Of a stretch of DNA of 64,000 nucleotides, positions 36,201 through 47,399 are shown piece after piece. Source of the DNA: Geosiphon pyriformis (Eukaryota > Glomeromycota > Glomeromycetes > Archaeosporales > Geosiphonaceae); the NCBI GenBank assembly GCA_016748015.1, contig JAAOMT010000571.1, positions 747,095 through 811,094 on the forward strand, read 5' to 3'. Every line of letters starts with the position of its first letter. The stretch's first letter is position 1. The notes beneath the pieces were generated by a model that was given only the letters and a program-made list of their open reading frames with translations, searched no databases and was not told where the DNA came from. The translations under genes and the position numbers were made by a program.

Positions 36201-37948
36201 GGATATTGGTGAAAATGCCTTTTCAATCATAAGATTTAGGAATTATGGACACCCAGGATCTCTTCCACTGCATGAGAACCTTCCCATATCTTAAACAACT
36301 ATTGAAAATAGATAAAAGACCATTAAAAACAGAAGCATTACCATGTTTCCATAGCTCATTAGAAATGCCAGAAAGTCCAGCAGCTTTTCCATCAGACAGA
36401 TTCTTAACAATACACATCAGCTTACACATATTGATATCACTCATAACCTTTGAGAACACTTTATCATTAACATAATCCAAAGGGACATATTGTTTATGCC
36501 AATGATCAGGAAGAGCATCTGAAGCCAAACGCTTTTTTGTCCAATCCTTCATTATTGTGTTAATTAAAGACTTAACCATTTGTGGTTCAAAGATAAGATT
36601 GTTGTTAATAATCAAATGATCAAGAACCATCTTTCTAAATAGTCAATCTAAAATGCTTTTAATCATTCTCCTCTTATCTGAACAGAAATTTTCTATGTAT
36701 TTTTCAACAGTCTTCTTGATGGAATTATCCCTGACTATTCTGGATTCATAATATTTAGATTTGTGATAACTTTTCTTGACACTTGAAATGTGATATAGAA
36801 TAATATCAACTCAAATCCTGTTACTAATTATGAGACGAACCTTGAATACTTTCACTTTATCAATGGTCAACCAAGTGCTAACTAAACAGTCAGCTGCCAA
36901 ACCCAGTCCTGAACTTAAACTTTTGACTAGCTTGGACAGCAGCTTCTCCATTCTGAAAAATTTTGAAGATAACTTGTTCCTGGCACAATTGAACTTATTA
37001 AACCAGAGCCAAGAAAAGATAGCATCAGTAGAATTAACCACCACCTCTTTGAGAATCTGTCACATTGTATCTAAATTACCACTGTATTCTATGTTAAGAA
37101 ACTCTCCAGCTTTTACCAAAAATTTTCCTGAAGAACACCCTCTAAAACACTCCCATCAGCCATTATCTATTTCTTTTAATTTGAACTTCCAACGATTCTT
37201 ATTAACTTGCTTGTGGATGTGATTTAAGTGAACATCCAAAAGACCTCCCAAGTTCACAGAGATGGAAACAGCATTGTGATCAGTATCAAAAAACTCAGCA
37301 ACAGAACCAACTTCATGACCAGCCACTGCTAAAATAAGGCTTTCACTAACAAAAATGTAGTCAATAACTCTATCAACACCCTTTGAATTGTTCTATATAG
37401 ATGTACTGGCCAAAGAATGACCACCAAAGGAATCGACCAAGCTCAAATCTGAACAAAACCCAAGACTTGTACTTTTCTTAGATCTATCTTCATTAAAATT
37501 ACCACCCAAGACAACAAAAGTACTAGAATTAACAACCCAGGCTATAAAAAAATTAACCTCTGAGGCCAGACCAAACCTAGTACCAGGAGAGATGCCAGCA
37601 TATAACCTGACAATCAAAACTGAAATCTTATCTTTGAAGAGAAGACAAATTGAAACAACATGACCAGGAATTTCCTTCACCTTAGAAATGTGACATGCCA
37701 AAAAATTGTTTATAACAACAGCTACCCCAGCACCAAAAAAAACCCTTATCCAAACCAAAAGTGAAAATCCATATACCATTAAACTTGTCCATGATCTAAG
37801 GCCTAATGTTAGATCTCAGCTTTGTTTCTGTAATTACTGAAATCATATTTTCAGAGTCCTTGTGCTAGCACACAATATCTTTCTGTTTAGCAGGCATGTT
37901 GATGTCCTGAACATTGCATGTAGCTATCTTCCAGATTAAACTACTCAT
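33279..37948 (-). pseudogene. LINE F ORF2: endonuclease-RT-RNase H-CCHC
   Basis: Starts at ATG 37948 within the ORF1 stop. Endonuclease blocks GLYA-like RLYAG and GG.FNED (about 37510); RT blocks SDGKAAGLSGISNELWKH (about 36390), WVSIIPKSYD, LLWRIFYDLLL and FVDNTIWIG (FVDD changed to FVDN, about 35650); RNase H YTDSS, LVKLQVIALALE, MNSQVS (Asp lost) and VKEHSGVVGNEQAD; finger CIRYGLVEDLDHSFLC with the second Cys changed to Tyr (about 33825). The most decayed of the long copies. Stops and frameshifts are frequent. Confidence 0.8.
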
Positions 37949-39348
37949 TGGGATGAAGAGAATAATAATAGACCCAAGCCAGCACACAAATGATCTAACT
38001 TTACCAAAACTGAACCAACAGAAGTCTCCAAAGCCACCAGCTTAAATTCCAAACTACCAACTTTGGTCATCAAGACTTTTGAGCTACTCAGACCCAAGAT
38101 TGACATGCCAGAGGAGTCAGACAAGAGGGGTTAAAGTACCAATTCAGAACTATCCACAATTATATCTAAAGCCAAATCTTTTTTGGCGACAACAACAGTA
38201 GCCAAAGCTTTAAAAGAGGAAGATAGAGCTTGTGGCACTAATTCCATATTACTAAGCTTGCACACAAGACCAGAAACTTGGTCAGTTAATAGCTCTAAGG
38301 ACTATTCCAAAGAATTCATGTGAGCATTCAAAGACAAGTCATCAACCAAGACAGGAGGGGGACTATCATTCAAGCCTGAGAAGCCAGAGAGAGGGAAACC
38401 AGAACCAGCAGTGAAGTAAAAACCATCAGAAGAACCAGCAAGTGAGACCACTTGGGCCCAAGATTTACCACCAAAGGCAGCAGAGTGAGATATTGGAACA
38501 CTTTTTTTTTCATACAACTTTGCCAACTGAAAACGACACCCATCGGATGTGACCTTTTTAAATGTTTTTGAAGACTTAGAAAAGGATGCAACAGGTGCAT
38601 CACATTCCAAAGCAGAATGACCAAACTTTCTGCATTTCTCATACTGAACCAGATCCATTTTTGCCCAAGAAAGTTTAACACTACCAAGAATTGGCTCTAT
38701 GTGAAAAGCAAATTCCAGATTATCATCAAATTTAAAACCAACTACAGCACAGCAAATCCTATTGCCAGTTTCCAGAAATCTGTTTATGACACAAGTTTTC
38801 TCACCAGCTCTTTCCAAAAGAGTCCTAAGATTATGTGCTGTTGTTCCCACCAGCAAAGTAAACAAAAGCACTTTGAACTGATTTCTTGATGTCCAAGTCT
38901 CATGATCTCTCACTGCTTTGGTTATGTGCACAGAATTCTTACCAATTAAGAATGACTACTTAGAGGCTAACAAATTAGCTTGGTCCAATTCAGCAAACTT
39001 CACCACAGCTTTCTGCCACATTTCAATCAGTTGAATTTTGATTGACTTAATTTCCTCAAATTCAGATACTATAGCAACAATTATATCTTTAAGTGTGTTT
39101 ATAGGAATTTTTTTAATCACCACAGCCTGATCTGACCTTATTCTTTGTCTCTTAAGATCGCTGTTTATGTCGATCTTTTTTTCCCTGGCCAATGATGCAG
39201 CCATTTCCAAGCTTTTTTCTGAAGTAAATGTCAATCGGATAATCCCTTCAAATTTTGAGGAAGTAGTGACCCCTCCAAAACCATTGACTAATGAAAAAAT
39301 TTTCCTGATGACTTGAGTCTTAGCTGTAACAAATTTGCTTTCTACTAC
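37945..39348 (-). pseudogene. LINE F ORF1, 3' part
   Basis: Continues the ORF1 frame: a VVIKKIPINTLKDI...SEFEEIKSIKIQ RRM-like block, then W.KAVVKFAELDQA, a zinc-knuckle remnant in which both leading cysteines are partly altered (YEKCRKFGHSALEC, about 38640-38600), and a Ser-rich tail. Ends in the ATGA overlap with ORF2 at 37948-37945. Several stops. Confidence 0.75.
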
Positions 39349-40088
39349 TGTTACTCATAAAAACAAAACAGATATAGAAAAATAGCAGACCAATAAGAGA
39401 GTAGTAGTTAGCACATGAACACATTGCTCAGCAATGTAAACAGTACTTGAAAAATTATAGTACATTGCTTGAAAATGTGAGTGATCTTGTAGAACCCAAA
39501 TTATGTATATATAGTGGTAGTATTAAAAGTAGAAAAAACAGACCTTTCAGTTTAGATTTAATCTAAACAACCTTCTATATCACCAATAAATAATTATTCA
39601 CTATCTTAATCTATTCCCCACTATCAACATAAAATGTTGATATTAATTGATACTTAACCATACTGGAACAATAGCTCTTAATTACAGCTATTGACAGGAT
39701 ACTAACTTACAATTGCTTTTGTTTATTTTTCTTTTAATTTTCTTTGTATTTTTTTTATTTGACTAAATTAATTAAGGATTAAAGTGCTAAGTTACAGACA
39801 TCATAGGGACTGGTAAAAGACCTGTAAAACAAGAGTAGAATACTCATAGATTTGAGGATAGCTTACCAGAAGAATTACTGGCCACCATGTTGAGAAAAAA
39901 ATTTGACAAAACCGCAGTTTCAGGAAGCTATAGATAAAACCATCAATTAAGTCTCTGTCTATTATACAAAAAACTCCACAACAAAACCTTCAGAAAACAC
40001 ACTTTTAAATATTAACACCACATATCAACTAAGCACCAAGTTACGAGTTTGTTATTTGATTTGAAATTCCAAATAATCACCTGTAACA
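39349..40088 (+). repeat. 5' LTR of gypsy element (740 bp)
   Basis: Begins TGTTACTCATAA and ends CACCTGTAACA. TATATATAG at 39506-39514 is the likely promoter. Matches the 3' LTR nearly throughout; the main length difference is an extra ~40 bp of ACATTGCTCAGCAATATG-like repeats in the 3' copy. Confidence 0.9.
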
Positions 40089-40110
40089 TTTGGTGCTCCC
40101 TGTGAGATAT
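40089..40110 (+). other. Primer binding site of gypsy element
   Basis: TTTGGTGCTCCCTGTGAG directly follows the 5' LTR. It contains TGG, as needed to pair with the CCA end of a tRNA primer. Which tRNA cannot be decided without the host tRNA set. Confidence 0.6.
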
Positions 40111-40145
40111 AATCTTATAGAAAACCAGTACCAATAACAATCATC

Positions 40146-43100
40146 CAAAGGTAGCAGAATCAGAGATCATAAGAGCAAACCACTTAGGATTTGCCAAATT
40201 CTTGTTCCAACAGTACAGCCAACAATTAGAACTAAACAATAACTACTTCCCAGCAGAATCTGCCTTCAACTTCTACATTAATGATAAAATTACAGACTGT
40301 TTAAGAGGAACAGTTAACATTGAATCCGCAAGAGAAAACTTCTATACAGAATTATTTCAACATACTAGCTTATCAAGAAACTACAGTTTTACACCAATTA
40401 TTAGGGAAATTAATCAAACCATTGAAAGATACACACAACAACAATTCCCCATCACCTATGCAGACAAAGGCAAAGGAAGGTTGCAAACACCAGCAGTAAC
40501 ATCAAAACAAATACAACCACTCACTTGGAAGAAAACCAGAGTTGAATCACCAAAAAACTCATTATACTATTATACACCCGGAAGTGCCATTAATATTTCA
40601 TCAACAGACGCGTCCACATTACACATGACATCAACATTTGGACAACTCCTATTTTAAAGTAAACAAAAGAAAGCAGAATTACTAGAAACCTATAGTAATT
40701 ATTTTGAAAAATTTAAATTGTGATCACCAATGCTGTTATCCGAGTAGAAAAACTAATCCAAAGTTATGAAGAAACATGACCAAAATATGACATAATACAG
40801 AATAGTGCACAATAACATTGAATAACACGTTATAACTTAGAATAACACAAAATAATGTGTTATAATATAGAATAACACAGAATAACATATAATAACACCA
40901 GATAACATATTATAACATAGGATAACTAGTAATAACATAGAAAAACAAAGCAATTACAGAAATAGCAAAGCAATAGTTAGCAATAACAGAACAATCAGAA
41001 GTAATCTTGTAGAACAAAAAGAATGTATAAAATGAGTAGCTGTAGAAGTTAGAAAGATATTTAGAGAGAAAATTAGACTTTCAGAAGTCAATTAAACTTT
41101 CAGAGTCAATTAGACTTGCAAATTATAATTATTAAATACTTCTCCTTTCAAAGATAGTTGTTATCAACTGAAATGGAATTATATCAATAAAATATCCCTT
41201 TAATTCTTCAAATCCATGTTATTATCCACTACTTAACCTGCTGGCACAATAGCTCTTAATTATGACTATTGACAAGACACTTATTTCTTATTTTTATTTT
41301 CTTTATTTTCTTTATTTTCTTTTATTTTCTTTTATTTTCTTTTTTTTTTTTCTTTTTTTTTCTTGTGGAGTGGCAACATAGAAAAATTGACTGTCTGGAA
41401 ATAGACTTTGTAATAGCCTGGTAAAAAAGGGAGGCTTTCCCTAGGTTTTGGATATTAATATTATCTTAATAGCTTACCAGAAGGATGAAAAGACAATGCC
41501 AGACCCTAACAACTGTGCTTATTAGCTCGAAAAAAAAAGCTCACATTTATGGAAAACATTGCAATCAATGAAAAACAAACTGTGCCTTACCAAAAAACTC
41601 AACAGATAAATTCACATCTAGGAATAGACCTTTAGAGACTAATAACCAAGACTAAGCCAACAGAATTACGCAGAAAACACATCCCCAATAATTGAGAGCA
41701 CCAAACGTTACCAGTTCCATTACCCACCAAGTTTACCCATAACAATGCTATCAGAATTCCAATCACCATCAGTTAAACCTGATTTCAGAAACGCGAGTCC
41801 CTAAAAGATAATGAAATTAGAAAAGGAGGAAGAAAAAACCAAAGATTAGGAATTTACTTACTAGAACCCAATTCCAGAAAACCTGAACATTGAAATCCCA
41901 AACTTTCAGACTTAGCAAAATCCAAATTTAGAAAATTTGGAAATTGAAACTCTGAACTTTCGAACTCCTCAAAATCTGAACAATACAAACCCAAAACAAT
42001 TAATCAACAAAACTTACCTCCAGCAATCGTTATCAATCAACCACCAATCGAACCAATTATTGAACCAATTCAACAGCAGCCACTTCAACTATCTCAACAA
42101 CCACAACAGCCACTTCAACAGCCACAACAACAAGTTCAACAACCAAACTTGAATCCAATAGCCTACATTCCAATAGCAAAACTTGAGAAATTTACCAGTG
42201 AAGAAGAAGATGTCCAAATATGGCTTAATGACATTGAAAAGGCCATCATGGCCAATAGATGGAATGACACAAGAGCACTCCAAGCCATTCCCTATTTTTT
42301 ACAGGATACTGCCAACTCATGGTATCAAAGTTTAGTTACCAAACCTCAGACATTCTAGGAATTCAAAGTTGCATTCTTGAAATATTTCAGTAATAATAAC
42401 AGTATTAATTACTTAGCCAAAATCTTTACCACAATTAAACAAAGAGAAACTGAAGCAGTTACCATTTACTTGGGATGCTTCCACAGAAATTTGCACCAAA
42501 TTCAAGCAATTCAAGCTGATTATTTTACAGCACCTCAGATTCTAAACCAGTTCATTTGTGGATTGCGCAGTAGCATCCTTCAATACATATGTCTAATGCA
42601 TCCAGCAGATCTTCAAGCCACTGTGACAAATGCCAAAGATTTTGAAGCAGCTGAACTCAAAGCTAACCATACCCAAGCTGTCAATCTAGTAATGAATAGA
42701 TCATCTGAATTGGATTCTAAGTTGAAACAATTCAGTAATTCCATTAACCAAAAATTAGAGGAATACTTAGCTAACAATCAGGCAATCTATTAATCTCCAC
42801 AACAATGCAATAATCAAGAAAATGTGAATTATTTCCAGAATCAGTCATGTCTATCATTTTCAACCAATCAACAGTGACAGCAGAAGATGCATGTTTGCCA
42901 CTACTGTGATAAACAAAAGCATTTAAGAGTTGACTATAGATTAAGGATAGATAACCAACGATCAGGAAATCAATATCAAAACCCCAATTGCCAGTTTTCA
43001 ACTCCCGAATTACCAATCCAACTAGCACCATATCAATCAACTTACTTGCCAATGACACAACAGCCAATATATCAACCATCCATATATCAATCTTCAGTTT

Positions 43101-43540
43101 ATCAACTGCAACCACCAGTAATATATCAACCACCACAGCCACAAATAATTTATCAGACACCCACAGTTCAAACACAGCCATCTTACCCAGCTCAAATGAC
43201 ATCAGGAAACTTCAAATCAAGAGTCACCCAAAACTGGAAATTAGTGATAGTTGTTCACCAACCAATCTCCAGTTCATTTAACCAGCCATCAGAATCATGA
43301 CAGTGGAGTTCAAGAACCAGATATACTCAAAACCCGAGTTCCCAGAACTATTTAAGTTTCCTAGTTATTCCAGAAAATGCCCAACCCAATAATCCAGAAA
43401 CCAACCAACAATTAACACTTACCAGTAATATTTCACCAGCTATTATTACCAAAAACAAATCATTAGATGTCATTTTTCCATTTGAACTCGAGGAACTGTC
43501 AGCCACGCCATTATTTAATGGAGCCACTCTTGAAAAAAAA
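40146..43540 (+). pseudogene. gypsy gag region with nested solo LTR
   Basis: No clear ATG; the frame is open from about 40110 (HPKVAESEIIRANHLGFAKF). An N-terminal domain runs to 40729. After the nested LTR (40734-41744) coding resumes at 41745 and shifts by one base near 42000. A Gln/Pro-rich linker is followed by the capsid-like core: NPIAYIPIAKLEKF...WLNDIEKAI...WYQSLVTKP (42149-42358) and FHRNLHQIQAIQADYF...QFICGLRSS (to about 42790). Knuckle CHYCDKQKHLRVDY (about 42896-42937) has its last Cys replaced by Tyr. A Tyr/Gln/Pro-rich tail follows. Stops include TAG 42355 and TAA 42791. Confidence 0.8.
40734..41744 (+). mobile_element. Nested solo LTR (1,011 bp) in gypsy gag
   Basis: Starts TGTTATCCGAG and ends CCCATAACA, flanked by ATGC at 40730-40733 and 41745-41748. 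Removing it with one ATGC joins SPM to LSEFQ in the gag frame. TATAAAA at 41026-41032 is preceded by AATCTTGTAGAAC, a motif also found before the TATA of the surrounding element's LTRs, so it is a related but distinct family in the same orientation. A run of AATAACA-type repeats occupies 40800-40970. Confidence 0.85.
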
Positions 43541-43798
43541 CCTATTACTGCCATGTACACCAATGACAAAGTTGATAACCACTCAATCAAACTAATTTTA
43601 GACAGTAGATCAGCCGGCAGCATCATTACAAGACAACTCATAGACCAGTTAGGTTGCCAAGTTGATCAAGCTGCCAGTACACAAATCATCATGGCTGATG
43701 GAGCAACCAAAACTCTGATTGGTGAGATTGATGACTTCCCTATAGAAGTCAATGGCATTATTGTGCTAATCAAAGTATTAGTTATAAAAGTCACTTAA
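43541..43798 (+). pseudogene. gypsy retropepsin-like protease
   Basis: Aspartic protease core in the gag-pol frame: IKLILDSRSAGSIITRQL (about 43586-43640), then MADGATKTLIGEI and IVLIKVLVIKV. The D-S/T-G active site reads DSR (Gly to Arg at 43607), so it would be inactive. TAA at 43796-43798, then GNDWL shortly after, the usual block at the end of such proteases. Confidence 0.8.
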
Positions 43799-45151
43799 TA
43801 TTAAGCACTCATTGGCAATGACTGGCTGTCTAAAACCAACACAATGCTTGATTGGAACACACAAGAGCTCCAACTCAGCCAAAACGGTTGACACACATAG
43901 ATACCAGCCATATGTGGTCATTTCAAAACACCCAACATGCCAGCACCTCTTATTGAGTTTGAGAAAGAAGAGAAGAAATCTACCTGGGAAGTGTACCAAG
44001 TCTTGTGGGCCGATAAAAACCACAATGAGTTACCACCAGTACTTTTGTGGAACAACAATGGAAAAGAAAAAAAAAAAGAAGAACCTACCTGGAATTCCAA
44101 CCAAGCCTGGAGAACCAATGACAACCAAGAAGAGCTAATAGATTGGGAATAGGAAAAAAAAACAAAAGAAAAAAGAAAGGGAAAAGAAAAAAGATTAATA
44201 TCTACCAGCACCACTACTTATAATTCTTACACTATACCACAGCAATCTGCTTATCGCCGCCCAAAACTGGTATGCATTGATTGTGGCAAGAAATTGTTAT
44301 CAATGGGTGCTTGCTGTGGCAACAATGAGGAATACCAGATGACAACTAAGTTCTACTGTCACTTATGTATTATAGAATGTTTCGAAAGACCAAAATGAGT
44401 GGGAAAATAGGATAATGAGCTATGCTTGGCTTGTGGAGAAACATTACTTAACTAAGAGATATGGAACAACATTCTTGGTTAAAAAGAAACATGTAACACT
44501 TCATGCCAGTACATAATCTTTATTAACAACTGGATTAGGAAAGAGACACCAATAGAAGCTGCCTGGAAAAGAGCTGTACAGCAATTAGACAGTTGTCCAC
44601 ATGATAATGATAAGATATGGAGAATAGCAATCACCAAAATAGAAGGAGCATTACCTGAAGAAATCAGAGAAATCAAGGACAACCCCCCAGAATCCATAGA
44701 ACTTGACTGGAATTCAGAACCAGTTATAAATCTCTTGAACTCAGAACAATTTCACAAACACTATCAAGAGCTAGCACTTATAAGAGAAGAGCAGAAACAA
44801 CGCTTGAAAGAAATCAACACTCGACTATGTGATTACTGTTTGATTCCATGTGACTTCCAATATTATAATAAGTGTGATCTTATTTACAATCCACTACCAT
44901 GCATGATCTACACAATTCCAGAAGAAAAAAAACCAATCAACAGCTGTACATCAGAATTGGAATCAACTTTCAATCCCAATTCAAACTCCAATAATAACAA
45001 TAACAAAAATAATGGTTCCAGCTCTACTCAATGTGGCAATGAAAAATATAATGATTTGAACTCTGATTCCAATCCCGAAACATATATTGCACTCCCTAAT
45101 CTCACTAAGGAACAGGAACTGAAATAGTTCAGCAATAATAACGAAGATATC
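43799..45151 (+). pseudogene. Cysteine-rich linker between protease and dUTPase
   Basis: About 450 codons in the pol frame with no match to a standard gypsy domain. It holds a Lys/Glu-rich stretch (44060-44210), then paired cysteines: CIDCG (44273), CCG (about 44311), CHLC (about 44357), CLACG (about 44429), later CDYCLIPC (about 44833), suggesting zinc-binding. A Ser/Asn-rich acidic linker follows (44960-45120). Stops include TGA near 44396, TAG near 44408 and 45125. I do not recognise the family. Confidence 0.55.
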
Positions 45152-45937
45152 ATGCTTAAATGCGCACATGATACTGATGCAGAGTTTAATTTGAGATATC
45201 CAGAAAAAAATCCCATCAAATTGGAACCACATTTGCACACCTGTATTAATCTTAAAATAGCACTGGAAATTCCAGTGACCACCATGGTTCAATTAGCATC
45301 TAAAAGTAGTTTGGCAAAAAAGGGGATCAATATCAGAGAAGGAATAATTAATACAGGGTATGTAAGAAATATTATTGCTATACTACAAAATGACTCAGAA
45401 AAGGCCTATACTATAGAGCCAAATGAAAAGATAGTACAGGCAATATTCCTGCCTCTGGTGAAAGTAGCTCAGTTAGTGTTAGCAGAAAACAGAGAAGAAT
45501 TAGGGATTATGGCTAGAGAAATACCAGGATTTGGATCAACAGATAGAATAGATGTACCAGTTAATATGACAGAAAAAGAAATTATTGACAAGGGAGAAAT
45601 TATCTCCACTTGTCAACCAATTTCTATTCCACTATATGACCAATATATGGTAGTTATAGAAAGGAAAGTGAAAGATCAGAGCCAAATTTTTGAGGCAGAA
45701 GTAACACTATGTGAATCAGGAGAGATTGGACTTATCAATCTTCACATACCAGTTAAGAACCATAATCACATCAAAATTCCCATCTACAACAACATGGGAA
45801 ATGTTGTAGAGATACCAAAAAAGACTACCATTAGATACTTAATTACTGAAATCGAAGACCAACAGCCAAACACTATTCCAGATTTTTCACAACTATGCGG
45901 ATATGTGGATATTATATTACAAACCATATACAGATGA
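45152..45937 (+). pseudogene. dUTPase-like domain in gypsy pol
   Basis: Residues 35-131 of this 261-codon open stretch follow the trimeric dUTPase pattern: an IPVTTMVQLASKSSLAKKG block (motif 2, R of RSSLA changed to K), GIINTGYVRNI (motif 3; the catalytic GVIDxGY Asp is Asn here), IEPNEKIVQAIFLP (motif 4-like) and GFGST (motif 5, about 45527-45541). dUTPase lowers dUTP and so uracil in cDNA; some retroviruses encode one in or near pol. The C-terminal half (45560-45937) is a beta-rich extension I do not recognise. Two substituted signature residues suggest lost activity in this copy. Confidence 0.75.
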
Positions 45938-46918
45938 GAAAAATGTTATCTGCTCCAACCAGAACAGTTAGAACAGATGAATATAGGGAACTTAGATCCA
46001 CTGCAACATATGCAACTTAAGATGTTACTCAACTACTTCAATGACATCTTTGCCAGTAAAAATAAATTTGGCAGAACTGATATAATCCAGCATCAAATCA
46101 AGACTGAAAATGCAATGTCAATTAAACAACGAGCATACAGAGTACCACCAGCCAGCCATGAGATCATTTGTCAAGAAATCAACCAGATGCTTGACAACAG
46201 ATTAATTCAACCATTAATAAGCCCATGGTCATCACCAGTGGTACTGGTTTATAAGAAGAATAAAAAAATCCACTTTTGTGTGGATTACTGGAAACTGAAT
46301 GGAATGACTAAAGGTAATAACTATCCAACTTTAAAGATCCAAAAATTATTCAATGCTTTCAGTGGGAAGAAATGGTTCTCAACATTAGATTTAGATGGTG
46401 GTTATTGGCAAGTAGCCATGAAACCAGAAGATAAGAAGAAAACAGCTTTCACAACAAGAAAAGAGAATTTTGAATTTAAAGTTATGCCATTCAGCTTGAT
46501 GAATGCTCCAGCAACATTCCAACAGCTCATGGAAATTGTTTATACTAGACTACTATGGAAATCAGTAGTTGTTTACTTAGACAATACAAATGTGTTTTCC
46601 AAAACATTTGATGATCATCTTCATCATCTTCAACAAGTATTCAAAAGACTAATATGAGTAAGACTGAAGTTGAATGCGAACAAGTGCTTCTTTGGGAAAA
46701 CTGAACTCAAGTTTTTGGGACATGTTGTGAGCAAAGACAGAATCAAAACAGATCCAAACAAAATTGAAATTGTTAAAAACTTTCCAGTACCAAATAATCT
46801 CACAGAATTGAGAGCATTTTTGAGATTTGCTAGATACTACTGCCACTTTATCAAAGACTTTTCCAAAATAGCTCAACCATTACACCAGCTCCAAACAAAA
46901 AACACCAAATATGAATAA
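45938..46918 (+). pseudogene. gypsy reverse transcriptase
   Basis: Ty3/gypsy RT in the pol frame: the spacer IFASKNKFGRTDIIQHQI, then RVPPASHEII, PWSSPVVLVYKK, FCVDYWKLN, WFSTLDLDGGYWQVAM, TTRKENFEFKVMPFSL.NAPATFQ, and VVYLDNTNVF. The catalytic YxDD reads YLDN (Asp to Asn at 46583). After TGA at 46655 the thumb/connection continues (KCFFGKTELKFLGHVVS, LRAFLRFARYY). Ends at TAA 46916. Confidence 0.9.
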
Positions 46919-47379
46919 ACAGAAACCCAGCAAGAAGCTTTTAATACATTAAGAAAAAAGCTTATTCAAGTCCTAGTACTAATCTATCTGGATCATAGCA
47001 AGCCATTTATAATTACAACTGATGCATCTGGTCAAGCATTGGGAGCAGTACTATTGCAAAGAAGACCAGATGGAAGAGAGTATCCAGTAGCTTATATCAG
47101 TAGAAGCTTAAGTCCAGCCGAAAAGAACTATGAAACTCCAACACTAGAACACTTAACAATCTATTGGGCAGTCATGAAATAGAAAGAATACTTGAGTCAA
47201 AAGTTTGATGTTTACACAGATCATAAAGGATTGACTTCAATCCAGAAACAAAAATTTGCTGATGATTGCTATGCCAGATGAAAAATAAAATTATCACCAT
47301 TTAATTATATAGTACATTACAAAAAAGAAAAAGAAAACGGAAATGCTGATGGTCTGTTGCGAATGAGACAAATCTAAAA
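46919..47379 (+). pseudogene. gypsy RNase H domain
   Basis: In frame after RT: PFIITTDASGQALGAVLLQ (first Asp of the active site, about 47005-47060), YPVAYISRSLSPAEKNYETP, LEHLTIYWAVMK, then FDVYTDHKGLTS and a NGNADGLLRM ending. Stops at 47180 (TAG) and 47279 (TGA) break it. Removes RNA from RNA-DNA hybrids in the family. Confidence 0.85.
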
Positions 47380-47399
47380 ACATTTTAACCCAAAAATAT

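Noticed and set aside
41690-41720. A second primer-binding-site-like GAGCACCAAACG suggesting an inverted LTR element
   Set aside because: The ATGC duplication and TGTTAT...ATAACA ends place it inside the nested solo LTR; the resemblance is coincidental.
43918-44214. Minus-strand hydrophobic ORFs opposite gypsy pol
   Set aside because: Phe/Leu/Ser-rich frames are mirror images of the Lys/Glu-rich pol segment on the plus strand.
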